Notes: generated by a model not told the origin, from the letters alone. A stretch of 8,615 bases of DNA from an uncultured Granulosicoccaceae bacterium (GCA_937921805.1 CAKZUS010000348.1:1-8615), one strand, 5' to 3'; shown: positions 1 through 5,731, counted from the first letter of the stretch. Translations and numbers: made by a program.

Positions 1-2
1 GG

Positions 3-140
3 CGACGGCGCGCTGAGCAGGTCGAAGGCGAGGGCTTAGATGCCGGGCATTATCTGGCCGAAGAGTGCCCCGACCTTATTGTGGAACGGGCGTTGGCGTT
101 CTTTGGTGCACACGCTACAGATGCGGCGAGGGCTAAATAG
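3..140 (+). CDS. Alpha/beta hydrolase, C-terminal fragment (partial)
   Basis: An open frame enters from the left edge and ends at TAG 138-140, giving the last 45 residues of a protein. The segment DAGHYLAEECPD followed by a helix ending in LAFFG is the usual C-terminal end of alpha/beta hydrolases of the haloacetate dehalogenase, epoxide hydrolase and esterase type. In these the GH(F/Y)LxEExP motif carries the histidine of the catalytic triad, here encoded at 48-50. The nucleophile and acid residues lie outside the window, so the substrate cannot be assigned. The tail ATDAARAK after the last helix is short and unstructured. The stop codon overlaps the first bases of the octamer repeat that follows. 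The family call is fairly safe; the subfamily is unknown. Confidence 0.72.
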   Translation, partial: RRRAEQVEGEGLDAGHYLAEECPDLIVERALAFFGAHATDAARAK

Positions 141-170
141 ATAGCCAGATAGCCAGATAGCCAGATAGCT
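139..170. repeat. Tandem octamer array, AGATAGCC x3 plus a variant
   Basis: Three exact head-to-tail copies of AGATAGCC occupy 139-146, 147-154 and 155-162. A fourth copy at 163-170 differs only in its last base (AGATAGCT). The array starts inside the stop codon of the upstream hydrolase and is richer in A+T than the surrounding coding DNA. The unit is 8 bp, so a gain or loss of copies would shift spacing without altering either neighbouring gene. It may be a slippage microsatellite or part of a regulatory or terminator structure. Confidence 0.8.
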
Positions 171-183
171 ATCTAGATAGCTA
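166..183. repeat. 18-bp perfect palindrome continuous with the octamer array
   Basis: TAGCTATCTAGATAGCTA reads identically on both strands. It overlaps the last octamer and contains one CTAG tetranucleotide (173-176); a second CTAG follows at 181-184. CTAG is scarce in many proteobacterial genomes. As RNA it could fold into a 7-bp AU-rich stem with a CUAG loop, but no run of T follows, so a standard intrinsic terminator is not supported. A protein-binding site is the other reading. Confidence 0.75.
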
Positions 184-220
184 GAGAGAGTTCTGCTTTC
201 ATCACTGCCGAGGCACTGTT

Positions 221-246
221 GCATCAATACGGGGATGGCATCAATA
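221..246 (+). repeat. Direct repeat GCATCAATA, 17-bp period
   Basis: GCATCAATA occurs at 221-229 and again at 238-246, exactly 17 bp apart, just upstream of the rhodanese gene. TTGCAT (219-224) and CAATAT (242-247) are 17 bp apart and could be a weak sigma-70 promoter, but each matches the consensus at only three of six positions. The repeat is certain; a promoter role is not. Confidence 0.4.
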
Positions 247-278
247 TGCGGGAAAGCCGTTCCATAGCTGAGAACAAA

Positions 279-677
279 ATGAAAAAGCTCAAGATCTCTG
301 CCGCCGAGATGGTGGCGCAAGCCCGCGCGCGCATTGAAGAAGTCGAGACGCCTGATCTTATCGCCCAAGTGGGTGACCCCAATGTCGTCATTGTTGATAT
401 CCGCGATATTCGCGAACGCTATCGCACCGGAGCGATACCAGGGGCCGTGCATGCGCCTCGGGGCATGATCGAATTTTGGGTAGATCCCGACAGCCCGTAT
501 TACAAAGATATTTTTGGACAAGACAAAAAATACGTCTTTCACTGTGCTTCAGGGTGGCGATCCGCGCTGACTGTGGCGACCTTGCAAGACATGGGTTTTG
601 CCGCCTCGCATTTGCGAGAGGGATTCTCAAACTGGGCGGAGCAGGGCGGGCCAGTGGAAACGATCGAGAAAAAATAA
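279..677 (+). CDS. Single-domain rhodanese-like protein
   Basis: This encodes a cytoplasmic rhodanese-fold protein of 132 residues from the ATG at 279, likely a sulfurtransferase that carries sulfane sulfur on a cysteine persulfide. The fold is visible as VVIVDIRD, then GAIPGAVHAPRG, then the active-site loop HCASGWRS with the candidate catalytic cysteine at residue 89, then the C-terminal GFSNWAEQGGPVE. The loop resembles a bacterial subfamily with a conserved CASGWRS and an EFWVDPDSPY insert after the APRG motif. Start choice is uncertain. TTG 219 has GAGG five bases upstream, ATG 246 has GGGGA ten bases upstream, and ATG 279 has only a weak GAG, but 279 best fits the usual length of the domain. 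No signal peptide or membrane segment is seen. The physiological sulfur acceptor is unknown. Confidence 0.88.
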   Translation: MKKLKISAAEMVAQARARIEEVETPDLIAQVGDPNVVIVDIRDIRERYRTGAIPGAVHAPRGMIEFWVDPDSPYYKDIFGQDKKYVFHCASGWRSALTVATLQDMGFAASHLREGFSNWAEQGGPVETIEKK

Positions 678-732
678 CCCGCCCACGGCCTTGTTGTCGA
701 TATACACCACTTCAGTGCTCGCCCGCTTATCG

Positions 733-756
733 CTGGCAGTTTTGGCGTTATGCCAG
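733..756. other. Inverted repeat CTGGCA-N12-TGCCAG in the rhodanese-yghU gap
   Basis: The arms CTGGCA (733-738) and TGCCAG (751-756) are perfect reverse complements separated by 12 bases. They lie 56 bp after the rhodanese stop and 80 bp before the yghU start. No T-tract follows, so this is not a typical intrinsic terminator. It may be an operator or chance. I see no convincing promoter hexamers in the rest of this 158-bp gap. Confidence 0.3.
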
Positions 757-835
757 AACGGCTGTTGCACGCGTGCGCGTTTTCCTGAACACTGTCCGCA
801 CAATATCCCCGCGTACAACTTGCTGGAGCACTGCG

Positions 836-1669
836 ATGAGTGACGAATACACCCCCCCTGATGTCTGGACATGGGACGCCGAGAGTGGCGGAACCTGGGC
901 CAGTATCAACCGCCCCATCTCCGGCGCGACCCACGAGGCCGAGCTGCCTCAGGGTGAGCACCCTCTGCAGCTACATTCTCTGGCGACGCCCAATGGGCAA
1001 AAAGTCACCATCATGCTCGAAGAGCTGCTGGAACTGGGAGTGAGTGGTGCGGAGTACGATGCGTATTTGATCAATATTGGCGAAGGGCACCAGTTCTCCA
1101 GTGGCTTTGTTGAGATCAATCCCAACTCCAAAATTCCGGCCTTGTTTGACCGCGATACGGGAAGCCGTGTGTTTGAGTCCGGCGCGATCTTGCTGTATCT
1201 CGCTGAGAAGTTCGGTCACTTTCTGCCTACAGACCGCAAGGCGCGGACTGAGGTAATGAACTGGTTGTTCTGGCTGCAAGGTTCTGCGCCGTACCTGGGG
1301 GGAGGCTTTGGGCACTTTTACGCCTATGCCCCCATCAAAATCGAATACGCGATAGATCGTTTTGCCATGGAGGCCAAGCGCCAACTCGACGTGCTCGACA
1401 AAGAGCTGGCCGTGCACCGGTTCTTGGGTGGCGATGAATATTCTATTGCCGATATGGCGACCTGGCCCTGGTACGGCGGCCTGGTGCGCGGTTATCAGTA
1501 TGGGGCTGCAGAGTTCTTGCAAGTCGATACTTATACACATGTCCAGCGTTGGGCCGAAGAGATATTCCAGCGCCCCGCTGTGCAACGCGGGCGTAAGGTC
1601 AACCGTGCTTGGGGTGAGCCAGACGAGCAAGTGCCCGAGCGCCATAGCGCGGCCGATTTTGGGCAGTAG
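836..1669 (+). CDS. yghU: Glutathione transferase / disulfide-bond oxidoreductase YghU (Nu class)
   Basis: The 277-residue product matches my memory of E. coli YghU along most of its length. Shared segments include VWTWD, INRPISGATHE, TPNGQKVTIMLEELLELGV, FSSGFVEINPNSKIPAL and the C-terminal ERHSAADF. In this Nu-class family the enzyme binds two GSH molecules, or GSSG, and reduces disulfides or organic peroxides rather than conjugating xenobiotics. The thioredoxin-like half holds TPNG (51-54) at the active site, the cis-proline at P101 and the glutathione-binding E114-S115. The helical half holds YSIADMATWPW (202-212). No catalytic cysteine is expected. The frame is open upstream to 476, but ATG 836 is preceded by TGGAG with a seven-base spacer and matches the family N-terminus. 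A small VF530-type gene follows 15 bp downstream, suggesting co-transcription. Confidence 0.96.
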   Translation: MSDEYTPPDVWTWDAESGGTWASINRPISGATHEAELPQGEHPLQLHSLATPNGQKVTIMLEELLELGVSGAEYDAYLINIGEGHQFSSGFVEINPNSKIPALFDRDTGSRVFESGAILLYLAEKFGHFLPTDRKARTEVMNWLFWLQGSAPYLGGGFGHFYAYAPIKIEYAIDRFAMEAKRQLDVLDKELAVHRFLGGDEYSIADMATWPWYGGLVRGYQYGAAEFLQVDTYTHVQRWAEEIFQRPAVQRGRKVNRAWGEPDEQVPERHSAADFGQ

Positions 1670-1684
1670 AGTCAGGCCGGGCAC

Positions 1685-1945
1685 ATGAGCGATAGCGCGC
1701 CTCGGGTGCAGCCCAATAATCCGCTGCACGGCGTTACGCTGGAGATGATGCTCACTCGTCTAGTGCTGTACTACGACTGGGAAGAGCTGGCGAGCATCAT
1801 CGACATTAACTGCTTTAAAAAAGACCCTTCTATCAAGTCGTCTCTCAAGTTCTTGCGCCGCACGCCCTGGGCGCGAGACAAGGTCGAAAGGTTATATGTG
1901 TCGGTACAGGATGAGCCATTGTTTATTAAAGTTACCAAGCCATAA
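1685..1945 (+). CDS. VF530/DUF2132 family small protein
   Basis: An 86-residue protein of the VF530 family (DUF2132), named after a Vibrio fischeri protein and described as a putative DNA-binding protein. The family signature is nearly complete: PNNPLHGVTLE (10-20), then the tryptophan segment DWEEL, then INCFKKDPSIKSSLKFLRRT (41-60) and PWAR. The basic second half is consistent with nucleic acid binding, but the cellular function has not been worked out as far as I know. The start at 1685 is the only sensible one, since the conserved domain begins about ten residues later; the ribosome binding site is weak. It lies 15 bp after yghU, so the two probably share a transcript. Confidence 0.92.
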   Translation: MSDSAPRVQPNNPLHGVTLEMMLTRLVLYYDWEELASIIDINCFKKDPSIKSSLKFLRRTPWARDKVERLYVSVQDEPLFIKVTKP

Positions 1946-1990
1946 TGTCATCGGCATGATTCGCCACAGACTCTTCACTATGAGATCGCA

Positions 1991-2278
1991 ATGAAACTAC
2001 TCCTACGCAACCTCGATCGCTCTACCACCGAGGAAGAGCTCAGCGAGCTGTTCCAAGGCTATGGCACGGTGCAATACTGCAAGCTTGTCTACGACGCCTC
2101 GACAGGGGTCTCCAAAGGCTTTGGCTTTGTAGAAATGCCGAAAGTGGGCGAGGCCAAAGCGGCGATGAAGAACATCAACGGCACCTATATTGGGGACAAG
2201 ATGGTGCGGGTGAAGAAGGCCGAAGACAAGCCGGAGAAGCCGGCTGCATCGAACCCAGCTCCGCCTGCGGAGGAATGA
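1991..2278 (+). CDS. Small single-RRM RNA-binding protein
   Basis: This 95-residue protein consists of one RNA recognition motif and a short tail. RNP2 is KLLLRNL near the start (2-8) and RNP1 is KGFGFVEM (42-49), with the two aromatic residues F44 and F46 that stack on RNA bases. The GxxIGDKMVRVKKA strand closes the domain. The tail from about residue 76 is rich in lysine, proline, alanine and glutamate and probably disordered. Small bacterial RRM proteins of this kind, as in cyanobacteria and many proteobacteria, are often linked to cold or stress responses, but the RNA target here is unknown. The gene follows the VF530-type gene by 45 bp with only a weak ribosome binding site (GAGA), and it converges on the P450 gene 36 bp downstream. 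Confidence 0.93.
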   Translation: MKLLLRNLDRSTTEEELSELFQGYGTVQYCKLVYDASTGVSKGFGFVEMPKVGEAKAAMKNINGTYIGDKMVRVKKAEDKPEKPAASNPAPPAEE

Positions 2279-2314
2279 TGAAAATGCTGCTTTTTAGGTC
2301 TTTTAAGTGATCTT

Positions 2315-3526
2315 TTATGCAGTTTTGGGTCGGCTTGTGCCGGACCTGACCCGCAGCGTCTCCAGTCCCCGAAAGTGATAACTATCGGCATAGCGCGGCG
2401 CTGCGACCAGACGCAGGTCTGCAAAGCGTGTAAACAGCGCCGGTAGCGTCATAGTCAGCTCGGCTCTGGCGAGGGGCGCGCCCAGGCAAAAATGCACACC
2501 GACCCCGAAGCCCAGGTGCGGCGCGTTGCCGCGATAGGGGTTAAAGCGCTCAGGGTGGTCGAGCTTGCTCGGATCATGGCTGGCGGCGCCTAAGAGCAAG
2601 GCGACTTGTTGCCCGCGTTGCAGCGCGACGCCTGCGAAGCTCATATCTTCGTACACATAGCGCGTAAACAGATGCAGCGGCGGATCGAAGCGCAGCAGCT
2701 CTTCGACCGTTTGGGCGCATTGCTCGGGGGCGAAGAGGGCGTGGGTATCAAGACCGGATTCCAGCACGGCTTTTACGGCGTTGCCAGTGCTGTGTACCGT
2801 GGCCTCGTGACCGGCGTTGAGCAGCAAAATGCCAGTAGAAATCAGCTCCTCGTCGTCTAGGCCTTGCTGCAATAATCTCGACAGAAGATCGTCTTGTGGG
2901 CGTTGCCGGCGCGCTTGAATCAGGCCGCGCAAGGCATCGCTAAACTCACGCGCTGCCTGATTGGCGGCGAGATCGTCATCGTGGCTTTGGGTCTGGGTAT
3001 AGACCTTGACCATCGCATGCGACCAGTCGAGTAGATCCGGCACCATCTCCCGTGGCGCACCGATCATGCTAGCGATAATCTGCGCAGGGATAGGCATCGC
3101 GAATGTGCTGAGCAGCTCCGCCTCGCCAGTGTCAGCAAACTCGGCCGCGAGTGCCTCAAGACGCTCGTCGATACTGGCCTGAATGCGCGGGCGCAGGGCG
3201 TCGATATGCTTGTTCACAAACGCCCGGCTTACGACTGCGCGCAAACGCCGATGGGCATCGCCTTCGAGGCAGAGCAGCGAATGTAATTCTGTGGCGGCAA
3301 AGTCTGCGAGGTGAGCAGGGTGTTCGTGTGGCCACTGCCGCCCAAAGCGCCGATCGCGCAATATCGCGTTCACATCGTCGTAGCGCGCAAACGCCACCAT
3401 GTCGTAGGCGGGCCACATGCCGATGCCACCCGCGGCGTGCATCTGTGCATAGGCGGTGTAGGGCTGTTGGCAAAACGCGGGGTCGCGTGGGTCGTAGTCA
3501 AACTGGGGCAACACTGTCGGTACCAA
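2315..3526 (-). CDS. Cytochrome P450 (soluble bacterial type)
   Basis: A heme-thiolate monooxygenase of 403 residues, a normal length for soluble bacterial P450s, which take electrons from a ferredoxin and its reductase. The main motifs are present: HRRLRAVVSRAF of helix C (92-103), the I-helix oxygen-activation motif AGHEAT (238-243, Thr243), the K-helix EELLR with Glu276 and Arg279, the DPPLHLFTR strand (281-289), and the heme loop FGVGVHFCLG (340-349) with the axial ligand Cys347. No membrane anchor is seen. The start is uncertain. TTG 3526 gives the longest form, but no Shine-Dalgarno sequence precedes it; GTG 3514 would give MLPQFDYDPRDPAF, much like other family N-termini. No redox partner gene is in the window. 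The CYP family and substrate cannot be told from sequence alone. It diverges from a GST gene. Confidence 0.94.
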   Translation of the reverse strand: MVPTVLPQFDYDPRDPAFCQQPYTAYAQMHAAGGIGMWPAYDMVAFARYDDVNAILRDRRFGRQWPHEHPAHLADFAATELHSLLCLEGDAHRRLRAVVSRAFVNKHIDALRPRIQASIDERLEALAAEFADTGEAELLSTFAMPIPAQIIASMIGAPREMVPDLLDWSHAMVKVYTQTQSHDDDLAANQAAREFSDALRGLIQARRQRPQDDLLSRLLQQGLDDEELISTGILLLNAGHEATVHSTGNAVKAVLESGLDTHALFAPEQCAQTVEELLRFDPPLHLFTRYVYEDMSFAGVALQRGQQVALLLGAASHDPSKLDHPERFNPYRGNAPHLGFGVGVHFCLGAPLARAELTMTLPALFTRFADLRLVAAPRYADSYHFRGLETLRVRSGTSRPKTA

Positions 3527-3551
3527 ATCGGGAGGTAGAGGCCGTGCGAGC

Positions 3552-3585
3552 CGTGTAACGCAGGTGTAATCTAGAGAGATACACG
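3552..3585. promoter_or_regulatory. Candidate operator: three GTGTA/TACAC half-sites between P450 and GST genes
   Basis: CGTGTA (3552-3557), GTGTA (3564-3568) and TACACG (3580-3585) lie in the 68-bp gap between the divergent P450 and GST genes. The first two, extended as GTGTAA (3553-3558 and 3564-3569), are direct repeats 11 bp apart, about one helical turn. The second and third form an inverted repeat with an 11-bp spacer, and the first and third form a longer one. This is the layout of a dimeric regulator site. A TGTAAT (3565-3570) could be a -10 element for the GST gene, but no good -35 is seen. Confidence 0.4.
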
Positions 3586-3600
3586 ACTCAGGAAATGATG

Positions 3601-4218
3601 ATGCTCAAGCTGTATTACTTTACCGGCTCTATTGCTCGCTCTGTTTTTATTGCCCTACATGAAGTGGGCGCGGAGTTTGAGTCGCAGGCGCTCAACCCCA
3701 AAAATGGCGACCAGCGCTCACCAGACTATCTGGCTATCAACCCCAAAGGGCGCGTGCCGGCCCTCGTGACAGAACACGGCATATTGACCGAAAATGCCGC
3801 GATTCTCGAATATATCGCCCGCCGCTTTCCCCAAGCCCAGCTCGCCCCGCTGGACGATGCCTGGGCGCTGGCACAACTGCAGGCATTTAATGGCTATCTC
3901 GCCTCCACTTTGCACGTGAACCATGCCCACCGTTTGCGCGGTCCACGCTGGGCTGATCTGCAATCGAGCTACGACGATATGTATCAAAAAGTCCCGCAGA
4001 CGATGGGCGAGTCGATGCAATACATCGAAGATAATTACCTCAGCGGTGACTGGGTGATGGGCGATCAATTCACCATTGCTGACGCCTACTTTCACGCGGT
4101 TTGCTATTGGCTGACGATGGACGAGATAGACATCCAAGCCTACCCCAAAGCGGCGGCGCATTTTGCGCGCATGAGCGCTCGCGAATCGGTGCAGAAGACC
4201 TTGGCTATGGGGGGCTGA
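3601..4218 (+). CDS. Glutathione S-transferase family protein
   Basis: A two-domain GST-fold protein of 205 residues from the preferred start (207 from the first ATG). Numbered from ATG 3595, the thioredoxin-like half has KLYYFTGSIARS, the cis-proline loop GRVPAL (Pro55) and TENAAILEYIA, where the second residue of the GSH-binding ES pair is Asn67. The all-helical half has FTIADAYFHAV with the Thr150/Asp153 N-capping box. It resembles bacterial beta-class-like GSTs, but the N-terminal position where beta-class enzymes carry their cysteine is GSIARS, so a serine or backbone contact would have to serve. Three ATGs follow one another at 3595, 3598 and 3601; AGGA at 3590-3593 is best spaced (seven bases) for the last. 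Substrate unknown; divergence from the P450 gene hints at a shared detoxification or biosynthetic role. Confidence 0.92.
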   Translation: MLKLYYFTGSIARSVFIALHEVGAEFESQALNPKNGDQRSPDYLAINPKGRVPALVTEHGILTENAAILEYIARRFPQAQLAPLDDAWALAQLQAFNGYLASTLHVNHAHRLRGPRWADLQSSYDDMYQKVPQTMGESMQYIEDNYLSGDWVMGDQFTIADAYFHAVCYWLTMDEIDIQAYPKAAAHFARMSARESVQKTLAMGG

Positions 4219-4228
4219 TACGCCAGTG

Positions 4229-4295
4229 CTCTGTGCTAAATTGGCATGACTTCCCAGTAGGAGAGCGACCCCAACAGCTCGCTCTCCTCACAGAG
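4229..4295. terminator. Nested hairpin between convergent genes, candidate bidirectional terminator
   Basis: AGGAGAGCGA (4259-4268) and TCGCTCTCCT (4279-4288) form a perfect 10-bp stem with a 10-base loop. Directly next to the right arm, CACAGAG (4289-4295) is the exact complement of CTCTGTG (4229-4235), which would add a second 7-bp stem with a 23-base bulge on the left. The element lies in the gap between the GST gene and the convergent BON-LysM gene, where a two-way terminator is expected. Neither side has a T-run, so it may end transcription inefficiently, or act with Rho or as a 3'-end stabiliser. Confidence 0.55.
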
Positions 4296-4314
4296 TCTTG
4301 CTCACATAAGCTGC

Positions 4315-4620
4315 CTAAGGAATACGAATCTTCTGCCCTGGGAAGATCAGGTCGGCATTTTTGATGACTTCTTTGTTGGCCTCGACAATCTCGGTGTACT
4401 TCGCGCCGTTGCCGAGGTGTTTCGCGGCGACGGCCCACAGCGTGTCGCCTTTTTCAATGGTGATGATTGTTGCGGCTTCGGCTGGGGCGGCCACGGTGAG
4501 TGCTTCGGCCTGGACTTCTCTAATGCCCAGGGCGTTCCCCGTCATGAGTACGGCTTTCTCGAACGCGGGTTGATCCTCTGCGGTGCCAGAGATCTTGGCA
4601 ACACCGTCTTCGACCGTCAT
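4315..4620 (-). CDS. BON-LysM domain protein (Kbp/YgaU-like), abnormal 5' end
   Basis: The product resembles E. coli Kbp (YgaU), a small cytoplasmic K+-binding protein made of a BON and a LysM domain. From the ATG at 4620 it has 101 residues: most of a BON domain (MTVEDGVAKISGTAEDQPAF onward), an alanine-rich linker (about 44-50), then a complete LysM domain (52-100) from ITIEKGDTLWAVA to FPGQKIRIP. Kbp is about 150 residues long. Upstream, 28 further sense codons are open in the same frame and read like the missing first BON helix (AEALSAHINEDNPGIQGLS), but they contain no ATG, GTG or TTG and run into two amber codons at the end of trhO. AGGGA six bases before ATG 4620 makes that start plausible. 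The gene is either 5'-truncated, read from an unusual start, or re-initiated after trhO. Confidence 0.8.
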   Translation of the reverse strand: MTVEDGVAKISGTAEDQPAFEKAVLMTGNALGIREVQAEALTVAAPAEAATIITIEKGDTLWAVAAKHLGNGAKYTEIVEANKEVIKNADLIFPGQKIRIP

Positions 4621-4710
4621 GGATAATCCCTGAATACCGGGGTTGTCTTCGTTGATGTGAGCCGACAGCGCCTCGGCTGGGCCGATGGGGGCGCTATAAG
4701 TGGGCTATGA

Positions 4711-5643
4711 CTATTTCGGATCGATTTTTTGACCAATATGCGCCTCGCCACGCTGGCGCGCCAAGCGCATTTGCCGCTGGCGTTCGCGTAGGCTCGCCCG
4801 TTTTTCTTCGCTGATGGAGTCTCTGCAGCGCGGGCAAGAGACGCCTTCTTCAAAGTGCTCGTGCTGCGTGTCTTCGGCAGTAATCGGTTCGCGGCAACCG
4901 TGGCACAGGCGGTAGCTGCCTTGTTGTAGGCCATGACCGACCGCGACGCGCTGGTCAAACACAAAACATTCGCCACGCCACAGGCTGTGTTCTTCGGGCA
5001 CCTCTTCGAGGTATTTTAAGATGCCACCCTCTAGGTGGTATACCTCGTCGAAGCCTTGTTCGAGTAGGTACGCGGTCGATTTTTCGCAGCGAATGCCGCC
5101 AGTGCAAAACATGGCAATCTTCGTGGGCTTGTCGCGATGCGCGGCGAGGTGCTCGTCGGCCCACTGCGGGAACTGCCGAAACGATGCGGTCTGAGGGTCG
5201 ATAGCGCCCTCGAACGTGCCTACCCGATACTCGTAGTCGTTGCGCGTGTCGATCACCAGGGTGTCGGGGTCGCTGATGAGCGCGTTCCAGTCTTGAGGCT
5301 TGACGTAGGTACCCACGGCATCGCGCGGCGAGATATTGGCTTGCCCCATGGTCACGATTTCTTTTTTCAGCATCACTTTCATGCGATAAAAAGTGCCGCC
5401 TTGTGCCTCTGAGAACTTCAGTGACAGGGCATTGAAACGCCCGTCGGAGCGCAAAAAATCCAACACCTGGTCAACGCCGCTTTGGCTGCCCGAAATCGTG
5501 CCATTGATACCCTCGTGCGCGACGAGCAAGGTACCCAGTGTCTGGGCTTGCGCGCAGACAAGGCGTAGCTGCTCTACCAGCGATTCGGGGGCGTCAATAG
5601 CAGAAAATTGATAGAGCGCAGCAACGACGGTCGGCGAAGTCAT
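4711..5643 (-). CDS. trhO: tRNA uridine(34) hydroxylase TrhO (YceA-type rhodanese)
   Basis: TrhO uses oxygen to hydroxylate uridine 34 in tRNA anticodons to 5-hydroxyuridine, the first step toward cmo5U/mo5U wobble modification. The product has 310 residues from ATG 5643. It shows the family's N-terminal domain (VVAALYQFSAID, AHEGINGTISG), then the rhodanese domain with VIDTRNDYE and the loop MFCTGGIRCEKS, whose candidate catalytic cysteine is residue 180. A C-terminal CxxC...CxxC set (C247, C250, C270, C273) probably binds a metal, and a basic RQRQMRLARQRGE tail follows. The frame also permits ATG 5682, adding 13 residues, but the homologous region begins at MTSPTVVAALYQF and an AT-rich TAAAAT box lies inside the longer form. 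Neither start has a clear Shine-Dalgarno sequence. The DUF3726 gene ends upstream; the BON-LysM frame follows directly. Confidence 0.95.
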   Translation of the reverse strand: MTSPTVVAALYQFSAIDAPESLVEQLRLVCAQAQTLGTLLVAHEGINGTISGSQSGVDQVLDFLRSDGRFNALSLKFSEAQGGTFYRMKVMLKKEIVTMGQANISPRDAVGTYVKPQDWNALISDPDTLVIDTRNDYEYRVGTFEGAIDPQTASFRQFPQWADEHLAAHRDKPTKIAMFCTGGIRCEKSTAYLLEQGFDEVYHLEGGILKYLEEVPEEHSLWRGECFVFDQRVAVGHGLQQGSYRLCHGCREPITAEDTQHEHFEEGVSCPRCRDSISEEKRASLRERQRQMRLARQRGEAHIGQKIDPK

Positions 5644-5672
5644 GGTGGGGATAAAGTCACAAATATATGCGC

Positions 5673-5698
5673 ATTTTAGCATGGGGTTATTGGCGCAA
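5673..5698 (-). promoter_or_regulatory. Possible trhO promoter
   Basis: Reading the minus strand, TAAAAT (5678-5673) matches the -10 consensus at five of six positions and would place transcription start about 20-25 bases before ATG 5643. A TTGCGC (5698-5693) lies upstream, but the spacer is only 14 bp, shorter than the usual 16-18. The AT-rich patch stands out against GC-rich surroundings. If it is a real promoter, the shorter trhO start is the right one. Confidence 0.28.
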
Positions 5699-5731
5699 GC
5701 CGCTTAGTAATACGAGAGTAAACGCGCTGTT

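Noticed and set aside
139..186. CRISPR array
   Set aside because: The units are 8 bp and directly abutting, with no unique spacers, so this is a simple tandem repeat.
36..542. Minus-strand open frame opposite the hydrolase tail, octamer repeat and rhodanese
   Set aside because: It reads through the repeat as LAIWLSGYL-like residues and shows no domain. The plus-strand rhodanese accounts for the coding signal.
767..776. 10-bp palindrome GCACGCGTGC upstream of yghU
   Set aside because: It is short and made of GC-rich dinucleotides that are frequent in this genome; nothing nearby makes it a clear site.
476..835. N-terminal extension of yghU by 120 residues
   Set aside because: The extension overlaps the rhodanese gene in another frame and has no homology to the family. 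ATG 836 has a well-placed TGGAG.
971..1729. Long minus-strand open frame opposite yghU (252 codons)
   Set aside because: It lies entirely over yghU and the start of the VF530-type gene, has no recognisable domain, and is explained by the GC-rich codon bias of the plus-strand genes.
2279..2314. Terminator between the RRM and P450 genes
   Set aside because: The gap is rich in T runs, but I find no stem of useful length, so no intrinsic terminator is called.
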